From: Symbiodinium natans
Lineage: Eukaryota > Sar > Dinophyceae > Suessiales > Symbiodiniaceae
Reading direction: 5' to 3'
DNA length: 64,000 bases
Assembly (NCBI GenBank): GCA_905221605.1
Contig: CAJNDS010002221.1
Coordinates: 416,419 to 480,418 of the forward strand
How positions within the stretch are numbered: the stretch's first letter is position 1; every line of letters begins with the position of its first letter. The notes under the pieces were generated by a model. The model was given only the letters and a program-made list of their open reading frames with translations. It was not told where the DNA came from and did no database searches. This document shows, one piece after another, positions 1 through 9,581 of this stretch. Made by a program: the position numbers and the translations under genes.

Positions 1-74
1 TTGGGGATGATGCTGATTCTGTGGTACTGCAGAAGATCATGCTGCATGGGCCATGTAATGTTACAAGCTGCATG
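1..74 (+). CDS. Candidate exon fragment at window edge
   Basis: Frame starting at base 3 is open (GDDADSVVLQKIMLHGPC...) until a TAG at 78-80, and a GT (GTTTAG) follows base 74. A second frame (LGMMLILWYC...) is also open to base 96, so the frame is not certain. Function unknown; the 5' part lies outside the window. Confidence 0.4.
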
Positions 75-92
75 GTTTAGCAGGCTGGGTAC

Positions 93-325
93 ACCCTAAA
101 CCCGAACTTAAACCCGAAGCCCTAAACCTTATACCCTACACCCTAAACCCTAGACCCTTTAAACCCTTAACCCTATACCCGAAACCCTAAACCCTTAACC
201 CTAAACCCTACACCCTGATCCCTAAATCCTGGCCCCCCCCCCCCCCCCCCCCCAAGCGCTAACCCTAAACATCTGAGACTCTTACATCCTCAAGACTGGA
301 CTTGGGGGGTCTGCGAGTTTGTTTA
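93..325. repeat. Degenerate CCCTAAA array with C-tract
   Basis: Imperfect CCCTAAA units (ccctacacc, ccctagacc and similar variants) run to about 222, followed by a run of C at 232-252 and a few more units. No convincing exon between here and the TTTAGGG units that start near 327. Confidence 0.8.
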
Positions 326-398
326 TGTTTAGGGTTTAGGGTTTAGGGTTTAGAGTTCAGGGTTCAGGGTTCAGGGTTTAGGGCTTCGCCCACTGCAG

Positions 399-463
399 GT
401 GATAGTCATCAGCCACGCCGGCACGGATCCGAAGAAGGCGTGCCTCAAGGCAGCCCATGCTTG
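399..463 (+). CDS. Candidate micro-exon
   Basis: After CACTGCAG| an open frame gives VIVISHAGTDPKKACLKAAH, ending at a GT donor (G|GTGTGGGG) at 464. TTTAGGG arrays lie on both sides. Product unknown. Confidence 0.5.
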
Positions 464-539
464 GTGTGGGGTTTAGGGTTTGGGGTTTGGGGTTTAGGGT
501 TTAGGGTTCGGGGCTCAGGGTTTACGGTTTAAAAATGTA

Positions 540-1060
540 GGGGGCGTCAATGTCCACGTGATGACATGGGTTCCGACAGGGGCCCCCCAAAACCTAAACC
601 CCGAAAACGAACAACCCTAAACAACTATGCTTGGTAGCCCAGTGGTACCCTTTACCCTTTTTTGGTTCAAGGTTCCACCTAAAACGTAACCAACCCCAAA
701 AAGCGTGCCCTTATCATTGTGAGGCTACTCAGACAGGAAGGGCATGTGGAGCCAGATTCAACTCATTGCGATTCAGAGCCCGTGGGGCCCTGAAACCCGA
801 AACCCAAAACCTTGAAACAACCCCCAAACCCCCAAAACCCCAAACCCTAACCCTAAACCTTAGGGTGTACCTGAAACTCAAAACTTTGAAACAACACCCA
901 AACCCCAACCCCTAATTAAGTCTAGGGTGTTCAAAGTTAATCCCTAAACCCCAAACCCCAAACCCTAAACCCGAAACCCGAAACCCTTGAAGGTTCATGG
1001 GCTTCAGGGTTGAGGGTTTACGGGGTACGGGTTTAGGGTTTAGGGTTTAGGCTTGAAAGC
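540..1060. other. Repeat-rich stretch without a convincing exon
   Basis: Contains degenerate CCCTAAA-like units (780-985), a short TTTAGGG array (1000-1055), and at about 640-690 a sequence resembling fold-back family I (GTGGTACCCTTTACCC). An ATG frame at 631-915 is mostly repeat-derived. Confidence 0.5.
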
Positions 1061-1069
1061 TCATAGGGG

Positions 1070-1166
1070 TAGTGTCAAGTAGGGTGATGCGGTTATGCAT
1101 ATGGGAACCCATATGATAACCTTGGTGAAGGTACTTCTAACCCTACTTGTATCTACCCGTGAACCT
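1070..1166. repeat. Fold-back element, unassigned
   Basis: Arms GGGTAGTGTCAAGTAGGG and CCCTACTTGTATCTACCC are imperfect inverted copies around an inner palindrome near CATATGGGAACCCATATG. It sits between opposed telomere-like arrays. Confidence 0.6.
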
Positions 1167-1194
1167 TCAAAGTAAAATTCCGTTCGCACCTCCC

Positions 1195-1310
1195 TAAACC
1201 CTAAACCCTAAACCCTAAACCCTAAACCCTAAACCCTAAACCCGAAACCCTAAACCCTAAACCCTAAACCCTAAACCCTAAACCCTAAACCCTAAACCCT
1301 AAACCCCAAT
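1195..1310. repeat. CCCTAAA array
   Basis: Near-perfect heptamer array of about 16 units, with one CCCGAAA variant. Confidence 0.95.
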
Positions 1311-1329
1311 TCGGTTCGCACCTTTCCAG

Positions 1330-1428
1330 ATCCGCAGGCATTGGGCATCCGCGACTTGGCGTCGTCTTGCCTTCATGTCAATGGAGGGACTCTATCTCGG
1401 ACGACTAAGGTCGTACCCTTGCGATTAC
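1330..1428 (+). CDS. Candidate exon
   Basis: Follows CACCTTTCCAG|. Frame IRRHWASATWRRLAFMSMEG... is open until the next CCCTAAA array. The donor is not clear. Unknown product. Confidence 0.35.
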
Positions 1429-1451
1429 CCTAAACCCTAAACCCTAAACCC

Positions 1452-1591
1452 GACGCCCTTTCTAAAGGATTCCCTAAGGGAGTACATGAGCCATATGAGG
1501 AGTATATTGAGGAGTTCCTATGGGGTACACCCTCTGGGGGTGCGAGTCTTAAATCCTTGATTCAAGAGCTTTCTACTTGCCAGAAAGGACG
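1452..1591 (+). CDS. Candidate exon, 46 codons
   Basis: Open frame DALSKGFPKGVHEPYEEYIE... (acidic, then Ser/Gly-rich, ending TCQKG) with a donor G|GTTTAGGG at 1592 opening directly into TTTAGGG repeat. It begins at the end of a CCCTAAA array, so the acceptor is not obvious. No family recognised. Confidence 0.6.
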
Positions 1592-1599
1592 GTTTAGGG

Positions 1600-1980
1600 T
1601 ATAGGTTTTAGGGCTATGAGTTTTTTTCTTTCAGTGTTGGGTGTAGTTTTTGGAACTCCTCATCAACAGCAGTCCCTGTAGGCATACAGAAGAGGTCCGC
1701 AGGTTTGAGACCTCCACAGTCCTTTAATTAAGCTATGTTGCCGGAATTAGACTCAGGATCCTGTTTTGATTTTGAACATTCCTTGAGCAAGGGTTTTTTT
1801 GAGGTTTAGGGGGTGTACCTAGACGCTCAATCACCCCGGTGTAGTTCTTGCTGTTCGCGAAGGGGGATACATACCCTCTGAAAAAGAACCATACTGGGGC
1901 ACCCTACTAAAGAGAACCTTCCAGAACCCTAAAACCCCAAACCCTAAACCCTAAACCCTAAAACCCTAAACCCTACACCC
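1600..1980. other. Intron-like sequence
   Basis: No clear exon. A TTTCTTTCAG near 1634-1643 could be an acceptor. CCCTAAA units occur at 1925-1980. Confidence 0.35.
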
Positions 1981-1987
1981 TAAACAG

Positions 1988-2103
1988 GGCTGCCTCACGA
2001 GTCATGGGCCTTAAGGGACATTTCAAGCGATTTGAAGTCACTGATGTGCATGGTATTCCAGGGAACCCGGACGAGGGTTCCCTGAAGCCCAGCACCTGCA
2101 AGG
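1988..2103 (+). CDS. Candidate exon, 38 codons
   Basis: Acceptor AAACAG|G, frame AASRVMGLKGHFKRFEVTDV... ending at ...STCK, donor GTTTAGGG at 2104. CCCTAAA array to the left, TTTAGGG to the right. The minus-strand frame over the same bases is repeat-derived at its ends. Confidence 0.65.
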
Positions 2104-2172
2104 GTTTAGGGTTTTTGGGTTTAGGGTTGAGGGTGAACCCCCAAAACTCCGCCAGCTCACTAAACCCCTGAG

Positions 2173-2269
2173 GCAAAACATGCGACGATGACACCATCGA
2201 TAAGAAAACCGACGACTCCGACCCGGCGGCTGTGGCTGATGAGAAGACAGTTCAATTTGCTTGCAGAGC
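2173..2269 (+). CDS. Candidate exon, acidic Cys-containing
   Basis: After CCCTGAG|G the frame KTCDDDTIDKKTDDSDPAAV... is open with high third-position GC, ending near ACRA before TTTGAG/TTTCGGG repeats. Unknown product; possibly the next exon after 1988-2103. Confidence 0.55.
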
Positions 2270-2501
2270 TAGGGTTTGAGGTTTCGGGTTTGGGGTTTTG
2301 GGTTTTGGGCTTAGGGTTTACGGATCTCCAAGTCATGTAAACTTTCACACGCTAAGCACGTAGACTAGGAAGCGAAGCATGACAGCCTCGGGACGAACCA
2401 ATGCGAATGCGCGCCACACCATATCCCGCAGCGGATCCAGCAGAAGAAGAGATGCAGATGCCCGTCGACAGCTTCTTACTCCCAAACCGTGTAGGGTCTA
2501 T

Positions 2502-2580
2502 GTGCCTAAGTTTCGGTATACTTGGGCTTCAAACGTATGTCCTGGGAAAAGACTGACTTTGTGGTCCAAGTATACGCCGC
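2502..2580. repeat. Fold-back, family E-like
   Basis: Arms CGGTATACTTGGGC and GGTCCAAGTATACGCC are inverted copies, and GGTCTATGTGCCTAAG at the left resembles the family E start (GGTCCATGTACCTAAA). Confidence 0.55.
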
Positions 2581-2850
2581 AGAAGATGAAATGCAAAGGG
2601 TGATTTTGCAACAAGGCCAAACCTGGGCGGTAACGACAAGGTAGAGCAAAGGCTCATCAGAGAAAGATCTGTGAGATGCTGTAGACATTCGCGCCTGTAC
2701 CCTAAACCCTATACCCGAAGCCCTATACTCTAAACCCAAAACCCTATGCCACCCTATGCCCTGCCTTGCCTTACCAGCACCCAAGTCCTCCCACACCTTT
2801 GTTGCATCTGCCCACTTGACTCCCTGTGCCCTGCACCCTGGTAAGGGGTT

Positions 2851-3160
2851 CAGGGTTTAGGGTTTAGGGTTTAGGGTTTAGGGTTTAGGGTTTGTAGACA
2901 ATTGCGGCCGGAGGTTTGAGGGATGGTCCGGGGCTAGGGTTTGGGGTGTCCCTGGCTATCCAGGCCACCATGATGGGTCCTTTGGGCGCCGGCCAGGACC
3001 CTACAACCTAAACCCGATTCCTAAACCCTAAACCCCTCGCCCTAAACCCTTTGACCCTTTAACCCTAAACCCCTCAACCTTAAAAGCCCTAAACCCTAAA
3101 CCCTTTGACCCTTTAACCCTAAACCCCTCAACCCTAAACCCCAAACCCTTTTCACTGACT
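2851..3160. repeat. TTTAGGG array, then CCCTAAA array
   Basis: TTTAGGG units at 2851-2895 and CCCTAAA-like units at 3005-3150 face each other, as expected for the two ends of one intron. Unique sequence between 2900 and 3000 shows no sure exon. Confidence 0.8.
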
Positions 3161-3163
3161 AAG

Positions 3164-3214
3164 GAACTGACCGGAGTGTGGTGCCTCGCGACACTCGAAT
3201 CCTTCGACATGAAG
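3164..3214 (+). CDS. Micro-exon, 17 codons, phase 0
   Basis: ACTAAG|GAA acceptor, peptide ELTGVWCLATLESFDMK, donor GTGCGG at 3215. It sits exactly between a CCCTAAA array and a long TTTAGGG array. Short, but the frame, both splice ends and the context agree. Confidence 0.65.
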
Positions 3215-3219
3215 GTGCG

Positions 3220-3515
3220 GTAGGGTTTAGGGTTTAGGGTTTAGGGTTTAGGGTTTAGGGTTTAGGGTTCAGGGTTTAGGGTTTAGGGTTTAGGGTTTAG
3301 CGTTCAGGTTTCAGGGTTCAGGTTTAGGGTTTAGGGTTTAGGGTTTAGGGTTTAGGGTTTAGGGTTCAGGGTTCAGGGTTCAGGGTTCAGGGTTCAGGGT
3401 TCAGGGTTTATGGGACATCCTAAGCCCCGTGGTATGCCTGAATGAACCCTTTGTGGGTCTAGGGTTTAGGGTTTAGTGTTTAGGGTTTAGGGTTTTTGGT
3501 TAGGGTTCAGGGTTT
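3220..3515. repeat. TTTAGGG array with TTCAGGG variants
   Basis: About 190 bp of TTTAGGG then TTCAGGG units, a short unique break at 3415-3460, and further units to about 3515. Confidence 0.9.
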
Positions 3516-3519
3516 AGGG

Positions 3520-3920
3520 TGGTTAACTTACTCAGCCAATGGTTAAAGGCTAGTTTCATGTTTGTTTTTGTTGTTCCTTATTCTGTAAGAAAATCAGCTT
3601 GGATAACCTTCTTATTTCGTTGGTTTCTCATGGTCCTTCTTGCTTTGATTGTTTTGTTTCTTTCAGGTTTTGGGCTTCACAGGTGTAGGGCCTTAAGGGG
3701 CTAGGTGCTGGGTGGGAGGAAGATACGCGTGAACAGGTGATTCGGATCAACTGGCCGTATCCACCCCTTCTATGCCTAGATTTCTGCGAAGTGCGGTGAT
3801 CTGGTCAAGATCATGGCCCTTTGGGTAGCCTAAATTGGAGACTGGCCATGAAGGTGCAGGTTTTGCAGTTTCCTGGGCTAATGGGGGGTATACCAGCACG
3901 TTCAGGATTCGTACGGGCTG
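3520..3920. other. T-rich unique sequence, no sure exon
   Basis: A 61-codon ATG frame (3519-3704) is hydrophobic (FMFVFVVPYS...) but T-rich with intron-like pyrimidine tracts. The phrase TAACTTACTCAGCCAATGGT recurs at 21602, marking dispersed repeat sequence. Confidence 0.35.
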
Positions 3921-4271
3921 AAGTTTAGGGTTTAGGGTTTAGGGTTTAGGGTTTAGGGTTTAGGGTTTAGGGTTTAGGGTTGTACCCCCAAAAGGACACC
4001 CAATGTTTACACTCACCAGTATTACAAAAGAACCTTATATACACTCACCAAAAACAGTAATATAAACCCTGCTTCAAATCCTAAACCCGTGTCTTCCCTC
4101 CCTGACCCTAAACCCTAAACCTTTGTTGAGAAGTTGATCTTGATCGGTAAGTTGAACTCCTGAGCTAGATAAGGGTTCAGGCTGCAATGTAGGGGTTGTT
4201 TGCCGTAAGACCTAAACCCTACACCTTAAACCCTAGTTACACCCTAAAAACCCTATACGTTCAAGAAGCAG

Positions 4272-4373
4272 GACGGCTATCTCACGCACGGCTTCAATGC
4301 CACGGAAGACGTGCTGGCCGCTCGCCTTTTTAACCGTGACGCTCCTACATCGGGAACTAGGGAAGTGGCTTAA
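4272..4373 (+). CDS. Candidate terminal exon
   Basis: AAGCAG|GAC acceptor, frame DGYLTHGFNATEDVLAARLF... with high third-position GC, stop TAA at 4371-4373. Function unknown. Confidence 0.65.
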   Translation, partial: DGYLTHGFNATEDVLAARLFNRDAPTSGTREVA

Positions 4374-4566
4374 GGTTCAGGGATTCGGCACCCTGTACTA
4401 TGAGGGGAGCGTAAGGTACCGAAGTGCCTAACTCCCTCATAAGAGCCAGAAAGTTGCCATCTGTCTGAAAGATTTAAGCGGATCCACTACATCCTTGAAA
4501 CCCTAAACCCGAAACCCCCAAATCCTAGACTCCAAACTCCCAAACTCCCAAACCCTAAACCTTAAA

Positions 4567-4710
4567 TCGTATCGGTTTAAACCCTAAACCCTAACCCTAA
4601 ACCCTAAACCCTCAACACTCAACCCTCAACCCTAAACCCTAAACCCTAAGCCCTACACCCTAAACCCTAAACCCTAAACCCTAAACCCTAAACCCTAAAC
4701 CCTAAACCCT
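4567..4710. repeat. CCCTAAA array
   Basis: Perfect and CCCTCAA-variant heptamers, ending at the acceptor of the next island. Confidence 0.9.
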
Positions 4711-4717
4711 TGACGAG

Positions 4718-4803
4718 GTGGAGGCTTGGGTTCACGGGAGTTGAGATTCCATGTCCTCTGCGGCAGTGTATGTACTTGATGTCCCTTTGCGGATACTGGC
4801 AAA
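4718..4803 (+). CDS. Candidate exon, Cys-rich
   Basis: After GACGAG| the frame WRLGFTGVEIPCPLRQCMYL... is open into the next CCCTAAA array. Four Cys in about 28 residues. Confidence 0.45.
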
Positions 4804-5154
4804 CAAACCCTAAACCCTAAACCCCAAACCCCAAACCCTAAACTCTAAACCCTTCTATGGCATGGGGATTGTGTAGCCCAGGTTACCCTTTTGCCCTTAC
4901 AGAGTTCAGGGCTCCGGAAGACTATTGTGGCTCAGGGCTTTAGGGTTTAGGGTTTAGGGGTTTAGGGGTTTAGGGGTTTAGGGGTTTAGGGGTGAGGGGT
5001 ATAGGGTTTAGGGTTTAGGGTTTAGGGCTTCAGGGTTTGGGTTTTGGGTTTTGGGTGTTGGGCTTTATAAGTTTAGGGTTGGGGAGGCTAAGGGCTTATC
5101 AGGTTTTGGGGTTTGAGGGGTTTCTGCAGATGGGCCTTGAGCCGGAAGTTGAGC

Positions 5155-5184
5155 CCCTAAACCCTAAACCCTAAACCCTAAACC

Positions 5185-5223
<39 letters not shown>

Positions 5224-5385
5224 ACCCTAAACCCTACGATCAACCTGATGGGCTGCAAAGGCTGAAGAAACCTGATTTTCGCAGTCAAGCTGGGGGGGTT
5301 TAGGGTTTAGGGTTTAGGGTTTAGGGCTTAGGGTTTAGAGTTTAGGGTTTAAGTTTAGGGTTCAGGGTTTAGGGTTTAGGGATAG
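5155..5385. repeat. CCCTAAA array, short island, TTTAGGG array
   Basis: CCCTAAA/CCCTCAA units 5155-5235 and TTTAGGG units 5293-5382 flank an island at 5235-5290 whose open frame reads YDQPDGLQRLKKPDFRSQAG. The island is a possible micro-exon. Confidence 0.6.
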
Positions 5386-5803
5386 ACTGTTAACCCCTAG
5401 CTGTTTCAAACATGAAACCCTTAACCCTGAGTTCAGTCTGCGTTGCCGCAGCTATTTGTCGTTGTCTTTGCGCTCGCGTCCTAGGGCCCCCAAACCCTAA
5501 ACCCTAAACCCTAAACCCTAAACCCTAAAACAACGCCTAAACCCGAAGCCCTAATTACTTAGGCTGTAGGCTTTAGGGTCCTAGTACAAACTCTCTAATA
5601 GCCTTAGGCCGACATAGAACGTTAACAGTTAAAAACCAAGCCAAACAATCCATGAGCTGAAGACGTAAAGGCCCTAAACCCTAAACTAAACCCTAAACCC
5701 TAAACCCTCAACCCTCAACCCTAAACCCTCAGCCTTAAGCCCTCTGAGCCTAAACCCTAAACCCTAAACCCTAAACCCTGAACCCTCATAATTCTGAACT
5801 CAG

Positions 5804-5888
5804 GAGGACGAGATAGAGGACGAGGACGATGAGGAGCTCCAGGCCGAACGGAAGCAAGTTCTGGCTGTGACTGAGACACTCGGCCAGG
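5804..5888 (+). CDS. Acidic micro-exon, coiled-coil-like
   Basis: GAACTCAG|GAG acceptor; frame EDEIEDEDDEELQAERKQVL... then AVTETLGQ; leaves through G|GC directly into TTTAGGG repeat. CCCTAAA array on the left. The strongly acidic start and charged heptads suggest a flexible or helical segment. Confidence 0.7.
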
Positions 5889-6170
5889 GCTTAGGGTGTA
5901 GGGTTTAGGGTTTAGGGTTTAGGGTTTAGGGTTTAGGGTTTAGGGTTTAGGGTTTAGGGTTTAGGGTTTAGGGTTTAGGGTTTAGGGTTTAGGGTTAGGG
6001 TCTAAGGATTTAGGGTTTAGGGTTTAGGGTTTAGGGTTCAGGGTCTAAGGATATAGGGTTGGGTTCTTCGTTTAGTGTGTGGTTTTGGGTTTTGGGTTTG
6101 GGGTTTTGGGTTTGGGGTTTGGGGTTTGGGTTAGGGTTTTCGGGTTTGTGTTTGGGGTTTGGGTTCAGGG
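5889..6170. repeat. TTTAGGG array passing into TTTGGGG-like repeat
   Basis: About 150 bp of near-perfect TTTAGGG, then degenerate TTTGGGG/TTTTGGG. Confidence 0.9.
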
Positions 6171-6345
6171 TTTGCGATTTGGAGGGTTCGAGTTTGGGCT
6201 GATGGGTATTGGACGTCCTTGAGCATTCATGTCTCTACGGGCGGCACGGCTAGCTCCAGCGTTTCGCGGACCCTAAACTCTAAACCCTAAACACTAAACC
6301 CTAAACCCTAAAGCTTAAACCCTAAACCCTAAACTCCGAAACGAG

Positions 6346-6427
6346 GATCATGAAGGACAAGCTTCAGAAGTTCTTCCGGTTCAACTTCAACGACGACGCG
6401 CCTTGTCTGCAGTACTTTGCGAGCTGG
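6346..6427 (+). CDS. Candidate exon
   Basis: ACGAG|G acceptor. The frame IMKDKLQKFFRFNFNDDAPC... has very high third-position GC (aag, gac, ttc, aac codons). An alternative frame DHEGQASEVL... is also open to a TAA. Unknown product. Confidence 0.55.
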
Positions 6428-6609
6428 GCCCCGATTCCAAAGACCTATAAACCCTAGACCCTAAACCCTAAACCCCAAACCCTACACCCTAAGCCCTGTC
6501 TCGACGCTTTTATACCGAGTTCCGGACTGCGGCATCCTTATGTCTACACAAAAGGCCTAAACCCCATATGGGTGTTGTTTTAGGGTTTAGGGTCTAGGGG
6601 TTTTAGGGT

Positions 6610-6716
6610 TAGGGTGTTTCCGGGAAGTAGGGGAACCTTATTGGGGTCCTTATAATCAGAAAATCTTATTATTGGGAAGGTCTCTATTTGGGGTCCCTTA
6701 TTTCGGAAACCCTCCC
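6610..6716. mobile_element. Fold-back family D copy
   Basis: Starts GTGTTTCCGG and ends TTTCGGAAACCC, so the arms are inverted. The interior GGGGAACCTTATTGGGGTCC is shared with copies near 8600, 18722, 23069 and 57335. Confidence 0.65.
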
Positions 6717-6833
6717 CCATATTCGATACTCTACCTCATATGAAACTATCCAAGGGGCCTATAGATTCGAACCCCCGGGGCCCCAGGGTTTAGGGTTTAG
6801 GGTTTAGGGTTAGGGTAGGGTGCCCAACTTTAG

Positions 6834-6917
6834 GTCGTGACGGCCCCGATCATCTACGGCGGCTATGCCAGTGATGGCTCAATCGTAGGCGTGCTCTCTT
6901 CACGTGTGTGGACGTAA
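6834..6917 (+). CDS. Candidate terminal exon, 27 codons
   Basis: CAACTTTAG|GTC acceptor, frame VVTAPIIYGGYASDGSIVGV... and stop TAA at 6915-6917. Hydrophobic and Gly-rich. Function unknown. Confidence 0.55.
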   Translation, partial: VVTAPIIYGGYASDGSIVGVLSSRVWT

Positions 6918-6954
6918 CGGTCCGAGGGCAAATGCGTTGTAGGGGTGCCCCGGC

Positions 6955-7053
6955 AACCCCTAAACCCTAAACCCTAAACCCTAAACCCTGAACCCTGAAC
7001 CCTGAACCCTAAACCCTAAACCCTAAACCCTAAACCCTAAACCCTAAACCCTA
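6955..7053. repeat. CCCTAAA array
   Basis: Heptamers with three CCCTGAA variants in the middle. Confidence 0.95.
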
Positions 7054-7140
7054 ACGAAATTTCTGCTCGGTGCGCGATTGGTGCACCCAAAGGGCGGCGC
7101 TCAATGCCATGCCTTGATGACTCTCAACCCGTTCCCTCTT
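7054..7140 (+). CDS. Candidate exon between opposed arrays
   Basis: Frame TKFLLGARLVHPKGGAQCHA... is open from the CCCTAAA array to the following TTTAGGG units. Splice ends are not clear-cut. Confidence 0.5.
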
Positions 7141-7164
7141 GGGGTTTAGGGTTTGGGGGATTAG

Positions 7165-7242
7165 GATTCAGGGCTCCTCCCACTTACTTACTATAGGCCC
7201 TTGATATATGTTCAGAGTTCACTTATTGGGGTTTACTTTGAG
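7165..7242 (+). CDS. Exon upstream of family A intron
   Basis: TTAG|GAT acceptor; 26 codons, DSGLLPLTYYRPLIYVQSSL... ending VYFE, in phase 0 at the GT of the family A element. The downstream exon continues in the same frame at 7396. The last exonic bases (TTTGAG) belong to the element's inverted repeat. Confidence 0.65.
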
Positions 7243-7395
7243 GTACATGGTACTGATTAACCAATATAATCATAACTGTGCTTATAACCCACTTAAAAGC
7301 CACTTAAGTGCCTTAGTTTACGAATATTGCTTATACGTACAGTTATAAGTACAGTTACAGTTGGTTTGTAAGTACCATGAACCTCCAAATATAAG
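7243..7395 (+). mobile_element. Family A fold-back acting as a GT-AG intron
   Basis: Begins GTACATGGTACTGATTAACC and ends TACCATGAACCTCCAAATATAAG. The arms are inverted copies, inner sequence is rich in ACTTATAAG-type palindromes. Exact removal joins ...VYFE to DHVEESCF... in frame. Homologous copies are at 24313, 29617 and about 32230. Confidence 0.75.
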
Positions 7396-7434
7396 GATCA
7401 TGTTGAGGAATCTTGTTTTCAGGGGCCGTCCTAG
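7396..7434 (+). CDS. Short exon after family A intron
   Basis: Frame continues as DHVEESCFQGPS and reaches TAG at 7432-7434. The end may instead be a donor upstream of the stop. Confidence 0.45.
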   Translation, partial: DHVEESCFQGPS

Positions 7435-7528
7435 ACAATCCTGGTCCTTGCTGTTGCTAGGGTTTAGGGTTTAGGGTTTAGGGACCCTAAACCCTAAACA
7501 CTAAACCCTAAACCCTAAACCCTGTCAG

Positions 7529-7572
7529 CATGAAGAGCATGATCAGGGCCATCGGGCCGGACCGCGGAGAGG
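7529..7572 (+). CDS. Candidate micro-exon
   Basis: CTGTCAG| acceptor after a CCCTAAA array. Frame MKSMIRAIGPDRGE has almost only G or C in third positions. GT donor at 7573. Confidence 0.55.
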
Positions 7573-7717
7573 GTCATCGGGAGGCTAGGGGTAGTTTGTT
7601 TTCAATTCGGGGACCTCCGACATGGTGGTTTCTCTAAATTACGGTCCTTGTTGGGGTTTGGGGTTTAGGGTTTAGGGTTTAGGGCTTAGGGTTTAGGGTT
7701 TAGAGCTTAGGGCCCAG

Positions 7718-7857
7718 AACATCGAGAACTGACCACATGTATCTTCACTGCAAGGAGGGGGCTCCTACTGTAGAGATAAAAGGTCACAAGTTGGGTCAGG
7801 AGTATGATCGCTCAGCGTCTAAGCCTTTAGCCGCAGAAAGGAAAACCCTTCTGGCAG
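7718..7857 (+). CDS. Candidate exon with GTAAAA donor
   Basis: GGCCCAG| acceptor, frame runs RTSRTDHMYLHCKEGAPTVE... to ...TLLAG, then donor G|GTAAAA at 7858. About 46 codons, basic, soluble-looking. An internal ATG at 7737 opens the same frame. Product unknown. Confidence 0.65.
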
Positions 7858-7904
7858 GTAAAAATCTTATGTGTGGACCAGAAACGAAGCCTAACATCGG
7901 CATC

Positions 7905-7998
7905 ATATACCCTACCCTAAACCCTAGACCCTAGACCCTAGACCCTAGACCCTAGACCCTAGACCCTAAACCCTAAACCCTAAACCCTAAACCCCAAG
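7905..7998. repeat. CCCTAAA array with CCCTAGA units
   Basis: Seven or so consecutive CCCTAGA variants, then CCCTAAA. Confidence 0.95.
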
Positions 7999-8050
7999 GC
8001 GGCTATGCTATGCTCTCTACAAAGGTGTCTGGACTTTGAACCCTTTTCAG

Positions 8051-8106
8051 GCTTCATTTGGTTCCCAATTTTGCGATACTTGATATATTCCGTCTTGGAT
8101 TCAAGA
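8051..8106 (+). CDS. Candidate hydrophobic exon
   Basis: CCCTTTTCAG|G acceptor, frame FIWFPILRYLIYSVLDSR, possible membrane segment, ends near AGAG|GAT. Confidence 0.4.
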
Positions 8107-8185
8107 GGATACCCTACACCTTAACCCTAATTGAACCCCAAACCCTAAACCCGTTTCAGGGTTTTTAAGGGCTAGCCTAGTTCAG

Positions 8186-8303
8186 GTCTCGGGCTACTGA
8201 GGTGTGGCATATTCTGGCAGTGCACGCGGAAAATGAGCAAGAACTTCCCCCCCAAGGGTTCAGGCCAGGGTTTATGGTACCTGACTGGAATACGTGGGCT
8301 TAA
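8186..8303 (+). CDS. Candidate terminal exon, 38 codons
   Basis: GTTCAG|G acceptor, frame SRATEVWHILAVHAENEQEL... ending WNTWA and TAA at 8301-8303. A second frame (LGLLRCGIFW...) is open further, so the choice is by protein-likeness only. Confidence 0.5.
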
Positions 8304-8492
8304 AGATAGCGACCTTCTCGGGGCCCAGGTTTAATCCTTACTATAGGAACCCGCAAGCAGGGTGAAGCCGTAAACCCGAGCGTAAACCCGAAGCCCTATC
8401 TTGAGAGCCCTCCATATCCCTGAAACCCTGAACCCTAAACCCTAAACCCCAAACCCCAAACCCTAAACCCTAAACCCCAAACCCTAAACCAG

Positions 8493-8534
8493 CGATTGCG
8501 CAAGAGCTGATGTTGGCGGCTGGAGATTTTGAAG
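8493..8534 (+). CDS. Micro-exon with GTTTAGGG donor
   Basis: AAACCAG| acceptor after CCCTAAA repeats; peptide (A)IAQELMLAAGDFE; donor GTTTAGGG at 8535 is the first telomeric unit of the next array. This is a very clean example of an exon held between opposed arrays. Confidence 0.6.
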
Positions 8535-8599
8535 GTTTAGGGTTTCGGGTTTAGGGTTTAGGGTTTAGGGTTTAGGGTTTAGGTCCGGAACCAACTCTG

Positions 8600-8810
8600 G
8601 GGTTTCCGACATTCAGGGTACCTTCTTAAGTTAAAGTCCTTATTGTAAGGGAATCCTACTATTTGGGGGTCTACTTTGGGTTCCCTGATATTTAGGGAAT
8701 CCTACTATGTGGGGGAATCCTACTATTTGGGGGTCTACTTAGGTTCCCTGACTTTAAGGGAATCCAACTATTTGGGGGTCTACTTGAGTTCCCGTATGTT
8801 CGTATAAGGC
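8600..8810. mobile_element. Family D-like fold-back with internal triplication
   Basis: Starts GTTTCCGACATTCAGGGTACC. The phrase AATCC(T/A)ACTATTTGGGGGTC(TACTT) recurs three times between 8655 and 8790. Confidence 0.55.
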
Positions 8811-9217
8811 CCCATTTTGGGCTTTTTGAGCCACGTGTGGAATACGTGTGGAGATCCCTGCTCAGCCGAATGCTAGGGCTTTCGCGCAGCAGCATCGCTT
8901 CAGCTAAGAAAGTGCGGCCGATGCTGTTTTAGAGTGGTGCGCTCGCGGTAGGGCTTTAGGGGCGTAGGGGCGTTAGGGCTTCTAGGCTTTTCGGGTTTTA
9001 GGGCTCGACTCTAGGGGCTTTGGGGGCTTTGGGGTTTCAGGGCTTTTGGGGGTTTTACGGGGTGTTGGCTTGAGTGAGGAAGTTTTTTGCGGTTTAGGGC
9101 TAGTGGGCATGTCGTTCACAGCCTGTCCTGAGTCTGCATTTGGGGATTTTTGGCCTTTTTGGTTTGTAGGACCCGAAACCCTAAACCCTAAACCCTAAAT
9201 AACCTTAAACCGTTGAG

Positions 9218-9268
9218 CTCGGCCGCGGTCTTTGTGTCTAACCCTCACGTCGTCCTCAAGTCGTACCT
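9218..9268 (+). CDS. Candidate micro-exon
   Basis: GTTGAG| then frame SSAAVFVSNPHVVLKSYL with third positions mostly G/C; CCCTAAA arrays on both sides. Confidence 0.5.
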
Positions 9269-9436
9269 CAACCCTAAACCCTAAATCCTAAACCCCAAAC
9301 CCTAAACCCTAAACCCTGACCCTGTACCGGGATTCGTGGGATAAGGGAGTTCGAACCACCGGTTGGAGCTTCGTGGGTTTTGGGGCTGCAGGTTGTCTGT
9401 TCCACGGTTTATGTTTTATGGTTTAGGGCTACAGCT

Positions 9437-9535
9437 ATAAGGGTCCATGTACCTAAATAGGGAATTCTTGAGCCTTTTCCTATATAGGGACTTTGGGGCC
9501 CAAGTATATAAGAACAATAATTAGGCATGGGCCGT
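9437..9535. mobile_element. Family E fold-back copy
   Basis: TAAGGGTCCATGTACC start, then TTGAGCC...CTATATAGGGACTTTGGGGCCCAAGTATAT, the signature shared with copies at 27433, 41309, 56824 and 59725. Confidence 0.65.
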
Positions 9536-9581
9536 TGGGGTTAGGTGTTTCGGAAGATTGTTGCAGGTCAGGGCTCTGCAG

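Noticed and set aside
1-320. True chromosome end
   Set aside because: The array at the window start is short, degenerate and of the same kind as dozens of internal arrays in both orientations.
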